A stretch of DNA of 64,000 nt from Sphingomicrobium aestuariivivum (GCF_024721585.1 NZ_CP102629.1:1932501-1996500); one strand, 5' to 3'. Counted from the stretch's first letter, positions 37,329 to 46,424 are shown. Numbers and translations are program-made. The notes: generated from the letters alone by a model not told the origin.

Positions 37329-38599
37329 CAGGCGCTGAGCAGCCGGATCGGGTTTTCGATGAAGCTGCGCAGGTGCTGGAGGAAGCTGGCCGCGTCCCAA
37401 CCGTCGACGACACGGTGGTCGCAGGACAGCGAGAGGTTCATCTTCTTCTTCGCGACGATCTCGCCATCCTCGATGACGGGCAGTTCCTGCATCTTGTTGA
37501 CCGCGATGATCGCCACCTGCGGCGGGCTGATCACGGGGGTCGAGACGAGGCCGCCCATCGGGCCGAGCGACGACAGCGAGATGGTCGCGCCCTGGAGGTC
37601 GGCGCGGTCGATCTTGCCGCTGCGCGCTTCTTCCGCGAGGCGGTTGATCTCGCTGGCAAGCTGCCACACCGACTTGGCTTCGGCATTCTTGATGACGGGG
37701 ACCATCAGCCCCGCGTCGGTCTGGGCCGCCATGCCGAGATGCATCGCACCCGAACGGGTGATGATGTTGGCCTCGTCGTCATAGGTGGCGTTGAGCATCG
37801 GATAGTCGGGCAGCGCTTTCGCCATCGCGGTGATGAGGAAGGGCAGGACGGTCAGCTTGGGCTGGCCCCCGCGGTCCTTGTTCATCATGGCGCGCGTTTC
37901 CTCGAGCGCGGTCATGTCGAATTCGTCGACCAGCGTGAAATGCGGGATCTTGCGCTTGGCCGCCTGCATGTTCTCGGCGATCTTGCGGCGCATGCCGACG
38001 ACCTTGATGGTCTCGTCGCGGCGCGGGGCCGAGCCGCCGTGGCTGACGCTGCCGCCATTGTAGAGGAGGTAGGCGTCGAGGTCGGCGTGACGGACGCGGT
38101 CCGAGGTGGTCTTCACCTGCGCAAGGTCGATGCCGAGATCGCGGGCGCGCTGGCGAACGGTGGGCGAGGCGAGGACCTTGTCGCCCTTGCTTTCGGCGTG
38201 GGTTTCGGGCTCGGGCGCCGGGGCAGGCGCCGTCTCGGCCTGGTCGACGACGGGAATTTCCTCTTCCTGCGCGCTGGTCGGCTCTTCGGCGCCGTCGCCG
38301 AGCGGCATTTCCTCTTCGGCGGCGGGGGCGGGCGCTTCCTCGGCGGGGGCGGCGTCGCCCGCGGTCTCGATCTCGACCAGCACCGAGCCGATGGCGATCA
38401 TGTCGCCGACCTCGCCCGCGAGCTTCACGACCTTGCCGGCGACGGGGCTTTCCATCTCCACCGTAGCCTTGTCGGTCATCATGTCGGCGAGATGGGCGTC
38501 TTCCTCGATCATGTCGCCGACTGCGACATGCCATTCAACGATCTCGGCCTCGGCGATGCCTTCGCCAATGTCGGGGAGCTTGAAGTTGTACGTACCCAT
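37328..38599 (-). CDS. bkdB: Dihydrolipoyl acyltransferase (E2) of branched-chain keto-acid dehydrogenase
   Basis: A 423-residue E2. One lipoyl domain (residues 1-78) with the lipoylated Lys44 in MTDKATVEME; an Ala/Pro/Glu-rich linker; a peripheral-subunit-binding domain (about 143-180, VLASPTVRQRARDLGIDL); then the catalytic domain with MRRKIAENMQAAKRKIPHFTL and the active-site SLSCDHRVVDGWDAA near residue 393. The KIPHFT stretch and gene order favour the branched-chain keto-acid complex over pyruvate dehydrogenase. ATG 38599 overlaps the E1 beta stop. E3 (dihydrolipoyl dehydrogenase) is not in this window. Confidence 0.9.
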   Translation of the reverse strand: MGTYNFKLPDIGEGIAEAEIVEWHVAVGDMIEEDAHLADMMTDKATVEMESPVAGKVVKLAGEVGDMIAIGSVLVEIETAGDAAPAEEAPAPAAEEEMPLGDGAEEPTSAQEEEIPVVDQAETAPAPAPEPETHAESKGDKVLASPTVRQRARDLGIDLAQVKTTSDRVRHADLDAYLLYNGGSVSHGGSAPRRDETIKVVGMRRKIAENMQAAKRKIPHFTLVDEFDMTALEETRAMMNKDRGGQPKLTVLPFLITAMAKALPDYPMLNATYDDEANIITRSGAMHLGMAAQTDAGLMVPVIKNAEAKSVWQLASEINRLAEEARSGKIDRADLQGATISLSSLGPMGGLVSTPVISPPQVAIIAVNKMQELPVIEDGEIVAKKKMNLSLSCDHRVVDGWDAASFLQHLRSFIENPIRLLSA

Positions 38600-39612
38600 C
38601 AGTCGGCCATCACTTTCTTGAGTGCAGTCTTGATGCGGGCGGGGCCCGGGAAATAGGTCCATTCATAGGCGTGGGGATAGGGGGTGTCCCAACCCGTCAC
38701 GCGCTCGACCGGCGCTTCGAGGTGATAGAAGCAGCGTTCGGTGACCAGCGCCGAGAGTTCGGCGCCGAAGCCCGAAGTGCGCGGCGCTTCATGGACGATG
38801 AGGCAGCGGCCGGTTTTCTTCACGCTCGCCTCGATGGTCTCGATGTCGAGCGGCACGAGGGTGCGCAGGTCGACGATCTCGGCATCGACATCGGCCTCTT
38901 CCATCGCCGCGGCGGTCACATGGACCATGGTGCCATAGGTGAGGACGGTGAGCGCCTCGCCCTCGCGGACCACGTTCGCCTTGCCGAGCGGCACGGTATA
39001 GTGGCCCTCGGGCACCTCGCTGTTTTCCGCCTTCGACCAGGGCACGACCGGCTGGTCGTGGTGACCCGAGAAGGGGCCGTTGTAGATGCGCTTGGGCTCG
39101 AAGAAGATGACAGGGTCGGGGTCGGCGACCGCGGCCAGCAGGAGCCCCTTGGCGTCATAGGGATTGGACGGCACGACGACCTTTAGCCCCGCGATGTGGG
39201 TGAAGAGCGATTCCGGCGACTGGCTGTGCGTCTGGCCGCCGTAAATGCCGCCGCCATAGGGCGAGCGGATGACCATCGGCATCGTCCATTCACCCGCGGT
39301 GCGATAGCGCATCTTGGCGACTTCGCTGACGATCTGGTCGTAGGCGGGGTAGATGTAATCGGCGAACTGGATCTCGATCAGCGGCTTCAGGCCATAAGCG
39401 GCCATGCCGACGGCGGTGGCGGCGATGCCGTTTTCGCTGATCGGCGCGTCGAAGGCGCGGGTCTTGCCGAATTCCTTCTGGAGCCCCTCGGTGACGCGGA
39501 AGACGCCGCCGAAATAGCCAGCATCCTCGCCGAAGACGACGACGTCATCATCGGCGCGCATGGCGACCTTGTGCGCGTCATTGAGCGCCTGGATCATGTT
39601 CATGACGGCCAT
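38599..39612 (-). CDS. bkdA2: Branched-chain keto-acid dehydrogenase E1 beta subunit
   Basis: A 337-residue transketolase C-domain protein. MNMIQALNDAHKVAMRADDDVVVFGEDAGYFGGVFRVTEGLQ, APISENGIAATAVGMAAYGLKP, MPMVIRSPYGGGIYGGQTHSQSPE and LTYGTMVH match branched-chain E1 beta subunits. With E1 alpha it decarboxylates keto acids from Val, Leu and Ile. The start overlaps the E1 alpha stop by one base (TAATG), with GAGGG upstream. Confidence 0.92.
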   Translation of the reverse strand: MAVMNMIQALNDAHKVAMRADDDVVVFGEDAGYFGGVFRVTEGLQKEFGKTRAFDAPISENGIAATAVGMAAYGLKPLIEIQFADYIYPAYDQIVSEVAKMRYRTAGEWTMPMVIRSPYGGGIYGGQTHSQSPESLFTHIAGLKVVVPSNPYDAKGLLLAAVADPDPVIFFEPKRIYNGPFSGHHDQPVVPWSKAENSEVPEGHYTVPLGKANVVREGEALTVLTYGTMVHVTAAAMEEADVDAEIVDLRTLVPLDIETIEASVKKTGRCLIVHEAPRTSGFGAELSALVTERCFYHLEAPVERVTGWDTPYPHAYEWTYFPGPARIKTALKKVMAD

Positions 39613-40871
39613 TATTCGCCCTCCTTCAGCGCCGCATCGCGCTGTTCGGCGATATGCCAGGGCATGTCGGCATAGACGTCCTCGAACATGCTTTCCTTGC
39701 CCTCGTCACCCTGTTCGGAGAGGACGCCGAGCTTTTCGGCTTCCTTCTGCGCGGCGCGGACGGTGGCGGAGAGTTCTTCCTCGAGCGCCTTGTCCTGTTC
39801 GTCATCCCACGCGCCGAGGCCGACGAGATGCTGCTTCAGGCGGAGGATGGGATCGCCGAGCGGCCAAGCCTCGCTCTCTTCCTTGGGGCGGTAGCCGGTG
39901 GGATCGTCCGAGGTCGAGTGGCCCTCGGCACGATAAGTGAAGAATTCGATGAAGGTCGGGCCGTTGTTCGAGCGCGCACGCTCGGCCGCCCAGCGCACGG
40001 CGGCATAGACGGCAAGCACGTCATTGCCGTCGACGCGGAGCCCCGCGATGCCATAGCCGACGGCGCGGGCCGCGAAGGTCGCCTGTTCGGCGCCCGCGAT
40101 GCCGCTGAACGAGCTGATCGCCCACTGGTTGTTGACGCAAGCGAGGATGACGGGGGCCTGGTAGACGCTTGCGAAGGTCATGGCGGCGTGGAAGTCGCCC
40201 TCGGCCGTCGCGCCGTCGCCGATCCAGCCCATCGCGATGCGGCTGTCGCCCTTGATCGCCGAGGCCATCGCCCAGCCGACCGCCTGCGGGAACTGCGTGG
40301 CAAGGTTGCCCGAGATGGAGAAGAAGCCCTTCTCCTTGTCCGAATACATGATCGGCAGCTGGCGGCCCTTCATATGGTCGCCCGCGTTCGAATAGATCTG
40401 GCACATCATCTTCACGAGCGGATAGCCGCGGCTGACGAGCAGGCCCTGCTGGCGATAGGTCGGGAAGTGGATGTCCTCGGCGTCCATCGCGGCGGCGGCG
40501 GACGTGGCGATCGCTTCTTCGCCGGTGCACTTCATGTAGAAGCTGGTCTTGCCCTGCCGCTGGGCGCGATACATGCGGTCATCGAAGATGCGGACCGTGA
40601 CCATGTCGCGGTAGATCTTCTTCAAGACCTCGACATCGAGCTTGGGGTCCCACGGGCCGACCGCCTTGCCCTCGTCATCGAGGACGCGGACGAGGTGGGT
40701 CGTCAGCGGGATCGTTTCCTTGTCGTCGCAGGCGCTGTCGGGACGCGGCGCCTCGCCGGCGGCGGGCACGGTGACGTGACTGTAATCGGGCGTGTCGCCG
40801 GGGCGATAGGCCGGTTCGGGAACGTGCAGTTTCAGCGCAGGCCGGTTGGTCCGCGTTTCGCTTGAAGACAT
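39612..40871 (-). CDS. bkdA1: Branched-chain keto-acid dehydrogenase E1 alpha subunit
   Basis: A 419-residue ThDP-binding subunit. An N-terminal extension (about 60 residues, Pro-rich) as in bacterial BkdA1; RIFDDRMYRAQRQGKTSFYMKCTGEEA; HFPTYRQQGLLVSRGYPLVKMMCQIYSN; the ThDP motif IGDGATAEGDFHAA...CVNNQWAIS; and the phosphorylation-loop-like YRAEGHSTSDDPTGYRP. ATG 40871 is preceded by AGGAGAGG. First gene of the operon bkdA1-bkdA2-bkdB plus the SEDS-like gene. Confidence 0.92.
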   Translation of the reverse strand: MSSSETRTNRPALKLHVPEPAYRPGDTPDYSHVTVPAAGEAPRPDSACDDKETIPLTTHLVRVLDDEGKAVGPWDPKLDVEVLKKIYRDMVTVRIFDDRMYRAQRQGKTSFYMKCTGEEAIATSAAAAMDAEDIHFPTYRQQGLLVSRGYPLVKMMCQIYSNAGDHMKGRQLPIMYSDKEKGFFSISGNLATQFPQAVGWAMASAIKGDSRIAMGWIGDGATAEGDFHAAMTFASVYQAPVILACVNNQWAISSFSGIAGAEQATFAARAVGYGIAGLRVDGNDVLAVYAAVRWAAERARSNNGPTFIEFFTYRAEGHSTSDDPTGYRPKEESEAWPLGDPILRLKQHLVGLGAWDDEQDKALEEELSATVRAAQKEAEKLGVLSEQGDEGKESMFEDVYADMPWHIAEQRDAALKEGE

Positions 40872-40944
40872 TCTTGTACCTCTCCTGGCGCCAACGCGGG
40901 GACCCGCGCCGACGATCCTCTCGCGGCGCGCCTTAACCGCTAAC

Positions 40945-40976
40945 GGCCCCGGCCTCAAGGGAGGGCGGGGCCGTAG
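40945..40976 (-). terminator. Stem-loop between the DJ-1-like and bkd genes
   Basis: ACGGCCCCG (40945-40953) pairs with CGGGGCCGT (40968-40976), and CCTC/GAGG extends the stem inside. There is no T tract, so it may work as a weak or Rho-assisted terminator for the gene that ends at 40995. Confidence 0.4.
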
Positions 40977-40994
40977 GGTAAAGGAAGCGGCTTG

Positions 40995-42050
40995 TCAGGA
41001 GGCGGGGCACGCGCTCGTCGCACAGAGCGCGGCGCGCTCTTCGCGCAACATGTGGATGACCTGCCCGAGCTGGGGTTCGTCCATGTGCGGGCGGGCGAGC
41101 TCGAGCAATTCGATCGAAAGCGACAGGGCCTGCGGGTCGTCTTTCACCATCAGGCCGCGATAATAGGCCCAGGCCGCGACGATCGGGATGTCGAGCGAGG
41201 CGGGCTCGTTCGCGATGGCGCGCGCCAGCGGCGCCTTGTCGCCCGCGGCCGCCTGCGCGACGAGCATCATGCTGCGCTCGTCCTTCCACATCGCGCGCGG
41301 TGCGGGGCGATGGCCGTCGGCGCGGATCGCGGCTTCGGTGGCACCGACCACCGAGAAGGGGTTCTGGCCGGTCACGAGATTAGCGTCGACCGAGACGTGC
41401 GGGAGCATGATGTCGGATTCCTCGAACGTGGCGCCCAGCTCGCGAAGGCGCGTCTCGATGAGGAAGGGAAAATCTCCCACCCACTTCTCGCCGAACGCGG
41501 CTTCCTCCTCGTCGGTGAAGGCGCTCAGGCGGCGACCGGTCACCAGCCGGGTCCCGTCCTCGCGCTCGACCCGCGCCAGCACGGCGGGGCCGTGGCAGAC
41601 GGCGACGACGACGGCGCCACGATCATGCTGCTCGAGGAGGATCGATTGAAGTATCTGGCTGAAGGGCAGGTCGAACATCGCGCCCTTGCCGCCGATCACC
41701 ATGACGATGTCGTAGCCCGTGCCCATGGCCGGATCGAGCCGTAGCGTTGAGGCGAGCCGCGAGGCGGCAAGGGGATCGCCGAGGAAGGCGGCATTATAGG
41801 CCTTGGAGGCATCATATTTGTCGGCCACGACCAAGCCGCCCTCGGGGCTGGCGATGCGGACGTCATAGCCATTGGAGGCGAGCACCAGCCAGGCCTGCGC
41901 CAGTTCGTCCATCTCGAAGCCGGGCTGGGCCTCGCCGCCGTCGCGACCATGACTGCTGACGACCAGCAGCGCCTCGCGGCTGTCCTGCGCCGCAAGCGGC
42001 GTCGGCCAGGCCATCAGGGTGATGAAGCAAGCGAGCAATATCCTGAGCAT
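40995..42050 (-). CDS. Periplasmic DJ-1/PfpI (type 1 glutamine amidotransferase-like) protein
   Basis: A 351-residue protein. A signal peptide (MLRILLACFITLMAWPTPLAAQ) precedes a DJ-1/PfpI domain: LLVVSSHG, GFEMDELAQAWLVLASNGYDVRIASPEGG, VIGGKGAMFDL and the nucleophile elbow VAVCHGPAVL with Cys near residue 150. The C-terminal 100 residues (after MLPHVSVDANLVTGQNPFS) carry extra helices. Relatives include glyoxalase III/Hsp31-like proteins, but export is unusual for those. ATG 42050 has AAGGAGA seven bases upstream. Function unassigned; perhaps stress or protein-quality related. Confidence 0.75.
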   Translation of the reverse strand: MLRILLACFITLMAWPTPLAAQDSREALLVVSSHGRDGGEAQPGFEMDELAQAWLVLASNGYDVRIASPEGGLVVADKYDASKAYNAAFLGDPLAASRLASTLRLDPAMGTGYDIVMVIGGKGAMFDLPFSQILQSILLEQHDRGAVVVAVCHGPAVLARVEREDGTRLVTGRRLSAFTDEEEAAFGEKWVGDFPFLIETRLRELGATFEESDIMLPHVSVDANLVTGQNPFSVVGATEAAIRADGHRPAPRAMWKDERSMMLVAQAAAGDKAPLARAIANEPASLDIPIVAAWAYYRGLMVKDDPQALSLSIELLELARPHMDEPQLGQVIHMLREERAALCATSACPAS

Positions 42051-42139
42051 GTCATTTTCTCCTTGGCATTCGGGCAAGCCGCTCCCGTCGACCGCCCCGG
42101 TTGGGAGGCGGTCCGAGCGCTGCGTTGCGTGACAAGTGG

Positions 42140-42346
42140 TTAGTCTTCGGTGCGGCCCAGCAGATCGCCGGGCTGGCAATCCAGTTCGCGGCAGATGGCA
42201 TCGAGGGTCGAGAAGCGCACCGCCTTGGCCTTGCCGGTCTTGAGGATCGACAGGTTGGCCAGCGTGATGCCGATGCGATCGGCCAGTTCGGTGAGCGTCA
42301 TGCGCTTTTGATGGAGGAGCTCGTCCAGCTTCACTTCGATGCTCAT
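42140..42346 (-). CDS. XRE-family regulator (YozG-like)
   Basis: A 68-residue Cro/CI-type DNA-binding protein that is all helix-turn-helix: MTLTELADRIGITLANLSILKTGKAKAVRFSTLDAICRELDCQPGDLLG. This short form regularly follows a DUF2975 gene. The start ATG 42346 overlaps the stop of that gene (ATGA). It probably binds the repeated 15-mers upstream of the pair and controls its own operon. Confidence 0.88.
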   Translation of the reverse strand: MSIEVKLDELLHQKRMTLTELADRIGITLANLSILKTGKAKAVRFSTLDAICRELDCQPGDLLGRTED

Positions 42347-42873
42347 CAGACGGTCCCCTCGAGGTCGGCGCGCATCTGGGTGCCAAGGCGGAAGACGCGG
42401 GCGAGAATGAAGAGGACGAGCGGCAGGAGAAACCCTGCGCCATTGATGCCGAGATCACCGTAACGCTCAAGGTCGCTAAGGAAGCTGCCGAGCCAGCGCG
42501 CAGAAGCGGTAGCGCCAATCACCAAGAGTTGGATGAGGAGGCTGGTCCAGCCCATCGCGCGCAGCCGGTCAGCGTTTTCCTCGGTGAAAGGATCGCCGCG
42601 CTCGACCGAGCGGACGAGGTGCCAAGTCAAGCGGATGAACCAGGCGGCGAACGCCAGCGCGGCGACGATCAGCGTGATCATGAGGAAAGTGACCCCGAGA
42701 GCGCTCGCGGGCGCGTCTGCGGCGGCAAGGTCAGCGAGCAGCTTGGCGCGCTCGGTGGTGAGCACGGCACCCGCACTGCCAGCGAGGACAAGTGCGGTGA
42801 AGAGGATCATAACGCCCATGAGCAGCATCACACCTTTGGCGGTCAGCAGCAGCGGATCGACACGGGATTGCAT
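42346..42873 (-). CDS. DUF2975 membrane protein
   Basis: A 175-residue inner-membrane protein with four hydrophobic helices (about 15-37, 58-82, 105-125, 145-165) and the conserved LVRSVERGDPFTEENADRLRAMGW segment between helices two and three, diagnostic of DUF2975. Function is unknown; it is nearly always paired with a small XRE regulator as here, suggesting a membrane protein that modulates the regulator. I start at ATG 42873, which has GGAGA nine bases upstream and gives a clean N-terminus. Confidence 0.85.
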   Translation of the reverse strand: MQSRVDPLLLTAKGVMLLMGVMILFTALVLAGSAGAVLTTERAKLLADLAAADAPASALGVTFLMITLIVAALAFAAWFIRLTWHLVRSVERGDPFTEENADRLRAMGWTSLLIQLLVIGATASARWLGSFLSDLERYGDLGINGAGFLLPLVLFILARVFRLGTQMRADLEGTV

Positions 42874-42874
42874 T

Positions 42875-42958
42875 TCTCGTTCTCCGATATTGAACTTATC
42901 GGAAATCGATATGACGCCAGTTCGCCTTATTGTCAAACGATAATATTGAAAAACGATA
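42875..42958. promoter_or_regulatory. Four operator-like 15-mers before the DUF2975/XRE pair
   Basis: Read on the plus strand the motif is TATYG-N5-CGATA. Copies: 42875-42889 (TCTCG arm, one mismatch), 42897-42911 (perfect palindrome TATCG/CGATA), 42928-42942 and 42944-42958 (TATTG arm). The last two start 16 bases apart, and the second and third 31 bases apart. They overlap the promoter at 42908-42936 and the ribosome site region. A palindrome of this size suits an XRE dimer. Confidence 0.65.
42908..42936 (-). promoter_or_regulatory. Promoter of the DUF2975/XRE operon
   Basis: On the minus strand TTGACA (42936-42931) is followed after 17 bases by CATATC (42913-42908), a good -35 box and a fair -10 box with ideal spacing. 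The start of transcription would be near 42901, about 28 bases before ATG 42873. Two operator copies overlap the boxes. Confidence 0.6.
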
Positions 42959-42985
42959 TGCCGGGTGGAGACCTCTCCACCCGGC
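42949..42985 (-). terminator. Terminator of the amidohydrolase gene
   Basis: GCCGGGTGGAG (42960-42970) is perfectly complementary to CTCCACCCGGC (42975-42985) around a four-base loop. Read on the minus strand, TTTTT follows after six bases (42953-42949). It directly follows the stop at 42994. Confidence 0.75.
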
Positions 42986-42993
42986 AGGTTCGA

Positions 42994-45900
42994 TCAGTGC
43001 TGGTGGACGCCTTCGGCTTGGGCCTCGCTCATCGTGTAGCTGCCGCCCGATTCCGACTGGAACCAGAAGGGCTCGAGTCCCCCGGTCCCCCCGGCGATGA
43101 CCTGCAGGTTCTGGTCATAGAGCTTGCCGTCCTGCATCACCATCGAGACGCTCGCGGAGTTGCGGATATTCTCGAGGGGGTCGCCGTCGAGGATGACCAT
43201 GTCGGCCAGCTTGCCCGGCTCGATCGAGCCGAGGTCGGTGTCGAGGCCGAGGGTGCGGGCGGGATAGATGGTGGCGGTGCGCAGCGCGTCATGGTTGGTC
43301 ATGCCGCCCAGCGCATAACTCCAGATTTCCCAATGCGCGCCCAATCCTTCGCGCTGGCCGTGCGCGCCGATGTTGGTGAGGACGCCCAGCTCCTCGAGCT
43401 CGGCGGCCGCCTCGGCGACCTGCTTGAGGTTGTTCTCCTCCTCGGGGAAGAAGGTGCCGCGACGGCTGCCCGCGTCGAGCAGGCCGCGCGGCACGAAGCG
43501 GTTGAGCACCGGATCGGCCCAGACATTGGTGGTCTGGTACCACCACATCTCGCCCCACGGCCCGCCGTAGGAGACGTTCAAGGTAGGGGTGTAGGCGGTC
43601 TTTGGCGCGTCCTTGCCGCCCCAGAACTGCTTCACATCGTCATAGATGACCTGCACCGGCAGCGCATGTTCGATGGTGGTGTGCCCGTCGGCGACCATCG
43701 TCATGTTGTGCTGGTAGAGGCTGCCACCTTCGGGAACGACGTCCATGCCGATTTCGCGCGCGGCCTCGATGACCATCTGGCGCTGGTCGCGGCGCGGCTG
43801 GTTGTAGCTCTTCACGCTCCACGCCCCGATCGACTGGAGGCGGCGAAGGTGGCTTATCGCATCCTCTTTCGTATCGATCGAGGCAGTGAAGCCCGTCGTC
43901 GCGCCGTAGAGAATGGTGCCGGTCGAGGTGATGCGCGGGGCGATGATGCGACCCGCACGCTGATATTCGCCCGCCGCGAAGACGGTGTAGCTGTTGTTGG
44001 AAGGGTCGTGGACGGTGGTTACGCCATGCGCGAGGCTGGCGGCGTGGTTCCAATTCTGCTGTGGGATGACGAGGCCCGCGCCCATCGGCCCGTGCCAATG
44101 CGCATCGATGAGGCCCGGGATGATGGTCTTGCCGCTGACATCGACCACTTCGGTGCCCTGCGGCCAGCTCATCGCGGCGAGCGGGCCGACCGCGCTGATG
44201 CGACCGTTGGAGACCATCACCGCGCCATTCTCGATGACCTCATCACCGTTCATGGTGACGATCTTCGCGCCCGAGAGGACATAGGTGTCGCCCGACAGGT
44301 CGGCATCGACGGTCATGGCGAGATCGGCGATGCGGGTCGGTTCGACCTTGTCGGCCTCGTCCTCGGGGGCTTCGAGATCGGCGATGCCGGCCAGCGCGCG
44401 GCTGTAGAGGGTGGGGCCTTCGGACCAGTAGAGCGTGCGCCCGTCCGAGGACCAGTGGACCCAGTCGCCGACATCCTTGGTGACTCGCATCTGCGGCAGT
44501 GCCTTGCCGTCGGGCGACAGGTCGAGCGTGCGGCCCGATAGGGGGAGCGGCATCACATAGGTCTGGAAGCGCTCGGTCCAGGCCACGAAGGTGCCGTCGG
44601 GTGAAAGCTGGTAGTCGGCGGCGAACCTTGAGCTGAAATGATCCTGACGCTCGCGGCTGTCGAGGCGGACCGACTGGAGGAAGCTCTTGTCGTCGCGGCT
44701 GGTCATGTAGAACAGCCGGTTGGGATCCTTGCCGAACTGCGGACGCGTACCGCCGGGCGCGATCTTCTCGGGCTCGCCACCGTCGAGGCTGGCGAGGTAG
44801 ATGCCGGGGTCGCGGCTGTAGAGGGGGCTGGTGAGATAGCCGCCGCCGGTGCGGCGATAGGCGATCGACTTGCCGTCGGGGCTGAAGGTCGGCTCGACAT
44901 AATGGCCGGGCGGCAGGTCGAGGGCACGCGCGCGGCTGCCGTTGGCGCGCGCGACCATGATGCGCGAGAGGTCCTGGTCGTCCCATTCGACCCAGGCGAG
45001 CTGGCGCCCGTCGCGGCTGAAGGTCGGGTAGGACTGGAAGGCGTCGGTGGCGCGCGTGAGCGGTTCGGTTTCGCCCGAACGAAGGTCGCGCAGATAAAGG
45101 CGGCCGAGCGCCTCGAACACCACCTTGTCGCCCGCGGGGCTCATGGTGGTGAAACGCAGCGCCTTGGTGTCGAAGGTCGGCATGCCGATGCGCTTGTCAT
45201 GGCGCACCGCATCGGCGACCCAGCGCTGGCCCTGCACGCGGAAGGGGATCTCGCTGACCGCGCGGCTATTGGTGTCCACGCGATGGATGCCGCCTTTGGC
45301 CCAGAAAATGATGTACTTGCTGTCAGGCGTCCAGGCGATGTGCGGATAGACGCCGTGCACCGCCCAGGTCTCCTGCATGTCGCGGTCGAGCATGTCGGTC
45401 AGCGGCGTGACGCGGCCGCTGTCCAGTTCCATCTGCATCAGCACGGTCTTGCCGCGGATGCGACGGACGAAGGCGAGCTTGTTGCCGTCGGGCGAGGGGG
45501 TGGGGCGCACCGCGCCGCCCGCGCCCGAGACGAACTGCTCGATCTCGCCCGTCTCGCGGTCGAGGCGGCGGATGACGTAGATCTGGCCGTTGACGTCCTT
45601 GCTATACTGGAAGGTTTCGCCGGTCGTCGCATCGTCAGAATAATAGAGGTAGCGGCCATCGGGGCTGAAGGCAGGTTCGCCCGTGTCCTTCTGGTCGGTG
45701 CGCTTCTCGGTCATCTGGACGCCGCCGCCGGTGCCCGACTTGTGATAGAGCCACATCTCGCCAGCACCCAGCGAGCGGTCCGAGGTGAAATGCTTGCGCC
45801 CGACGATGAATTCGCCGTCGGGGGTCCATTCGGGCTGGTTGAGGAGGCGGAAGCTTTCGTCCGAAACCTGCCGCGGCTCGGTGCCGTCGCGCTTCATCAC

Positions 45901-46302
45901 CCAGAGGTTGTCGCCCCCGCCGCGGTCCGAGGTGAAGGCGATCTCGCTGCCGTCGGGGGAGAAGACGGGCTGCATGTCCCACTGGTGACCGGTCGCCAGC
46001 GGGACGGCGTCGCCGCCGGTGATGGGGAGGAGGTAGAGGTCGCCCAGGAGGTCGAAGACGATCTGGTTTCCATCGGGCGAGACGTCGAGGCTGATCCACG
46101 TTCCCTCGGTCGTGTCGAGCGGCACCATGTCACCGGGGCCGCGCAGTTCGGCGACGTCCCAGTCGCTGGTTTCGCTCTCGGGCGCTTCGGCCTGCTCCTC
46201 GGGCACGACCACCGCGGCATGTTCATGGCCGTGTTCGTCCTGCGCGGCGGCAGGCGCGGCGACGAGCGCGGAGGTGGCGAGAAGCGAGAGCAACATCTTC
46301 AT
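42994..46302 (-). CDS. Secreted propeller-amidohydrolase fusion protein
   Basis: A 1102-residue exported protein. Signal peptide (residues 1-20, ending PAAA), a short His/Glu-rich segment (DEHGHEH), then TolB/PD40-type beta-propeller repeats (about 60-640) with many SPDG turns (SPDGNQIVF, SPDGSEIAF, SPDGRYLYY, SPDGKSIAY). A metal-dependent amidohydrolase domain follows (about 690-1060) with PGLIDAHWHGP, TVHDPSNN, HTTIEHALP and GSIEPGKLADMVILDGDP. A His-rich end (EGVHQH) closes it. Such fusions are thought to act on peptides or cyclic amides in the periplasm; the substrate is unknown. ATG 46302 is chosen for the signal peptide. A hairpin terminator follows the stop. Confidence 0.85.
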   Translation of the reverse strand: MKMLLSLLATSALVAAPAAAQDEHGHEHAAVVVPEEQAEAPESETSDWDVAELRGPGDMVPLDTTEGTWISLDVSPDGNQIVFDLLGDLYLLPITGGDAVPLATGHQWDMQPVFSPDGSEIAFTSDRGGGDNLWVMKRDGTEPRQVSDESFRLLNQPEWTPDGEFIVGRKHFTSDRSLGAGEMWLYHKSGTGGGVQMTEKRTDQKDTGEPAFSPDGRYLYYSDDATTGETFQYSKDVNGQIYVIRRLDRETGEIEQFVSGAGGAVRPTPSPDGNKLAFVRRIRGKTVLMQMELDSGRVTPLTDMLDRDMQETWAVHGVYPHIAWTPDSKYIIFWAKGGIHRVDTNSRAVSEIPFRVQGQRWVADAVRHDKRIGMPTFDTKALRFTTMSPAGDKVVFEALGRLYLRDLRSGETEPLTRATDAFQSYPTFSRDGRQLAWVEWDDQDLSRIMVARANGSRARALDLPPGHYVEPTFSPDGKSIAYRRTGGGYLTSPLYSRDPGIYLASLDGGEPEKIAPGGTRPQFGKDPNRLFYMTSRDDKSFLQSVRLDSRERQDHFSSRFAADYQLSPDGTFVAWTERFQTYVMPLPLSGRTLDLSPDGKALPQMRVTKDVGDWVHWSSDGRTLYWSEGPTLYSRALAGIADLEAPEDEADKVEPTRIADLAMTVDADLSGDTYVLSGAKIVTMNGDEVIENGAVMVSNGRISAVGPLAAMSWPQGTEVVDVSGKTIIPGLIDAHWHGPMGAGLVIPQQNWNHAASLAHGVTTVHDPSNNSYTVFAAGEYQRAGRIIAPRITSTGTILYGATTGFTASIDTKEDAISHLRRLQSIGAWSVKSYNQPRRDQRQMVIEAAREIGMDVVPEGGSLYQHNMTMVADGHTTIEHALPVQVIYDDVKQFWGGKDAPKTAYTPTLNVSYGGPWGEMWWYQTTNVWADPVLNRFVPRGLLDAGSRRGTFFPEEENNLKQVAEAAAELEELGVLTNIGAHGQREGLGAHWEIWSYALGGMTNHDALRTATIYPARTLGLDTDLGSIEPGKLADMVILDGDPLENIRNSASVSMVMQDGKLYDQNLQVIAGGTGGLEPFWFQSESGGSYTMSEAQAEGVHQH

Positions 46303-46424
46303 GGCGGGGTCCCCTGGTATCCGGATTTTGGCGGGGACTATGGGGAGGGCACTGGGCCTTGGCAATCGGCGTCTCGACCAGCGACCGATTGACGGCGCGC
46401 GGGCGAGGGGGCTAAGCGCGCGCC

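Noticed and set aside
36549-37667. A longer frame for the SEDS-like gene running into bkdB
   Set aside because: The extra N-terminal residues are Arg/Pro-rich without any membrane helix and lie antisense-frame to nothing but inside the E2 gene; the ATGA overlap at 37328 gives a natural start.
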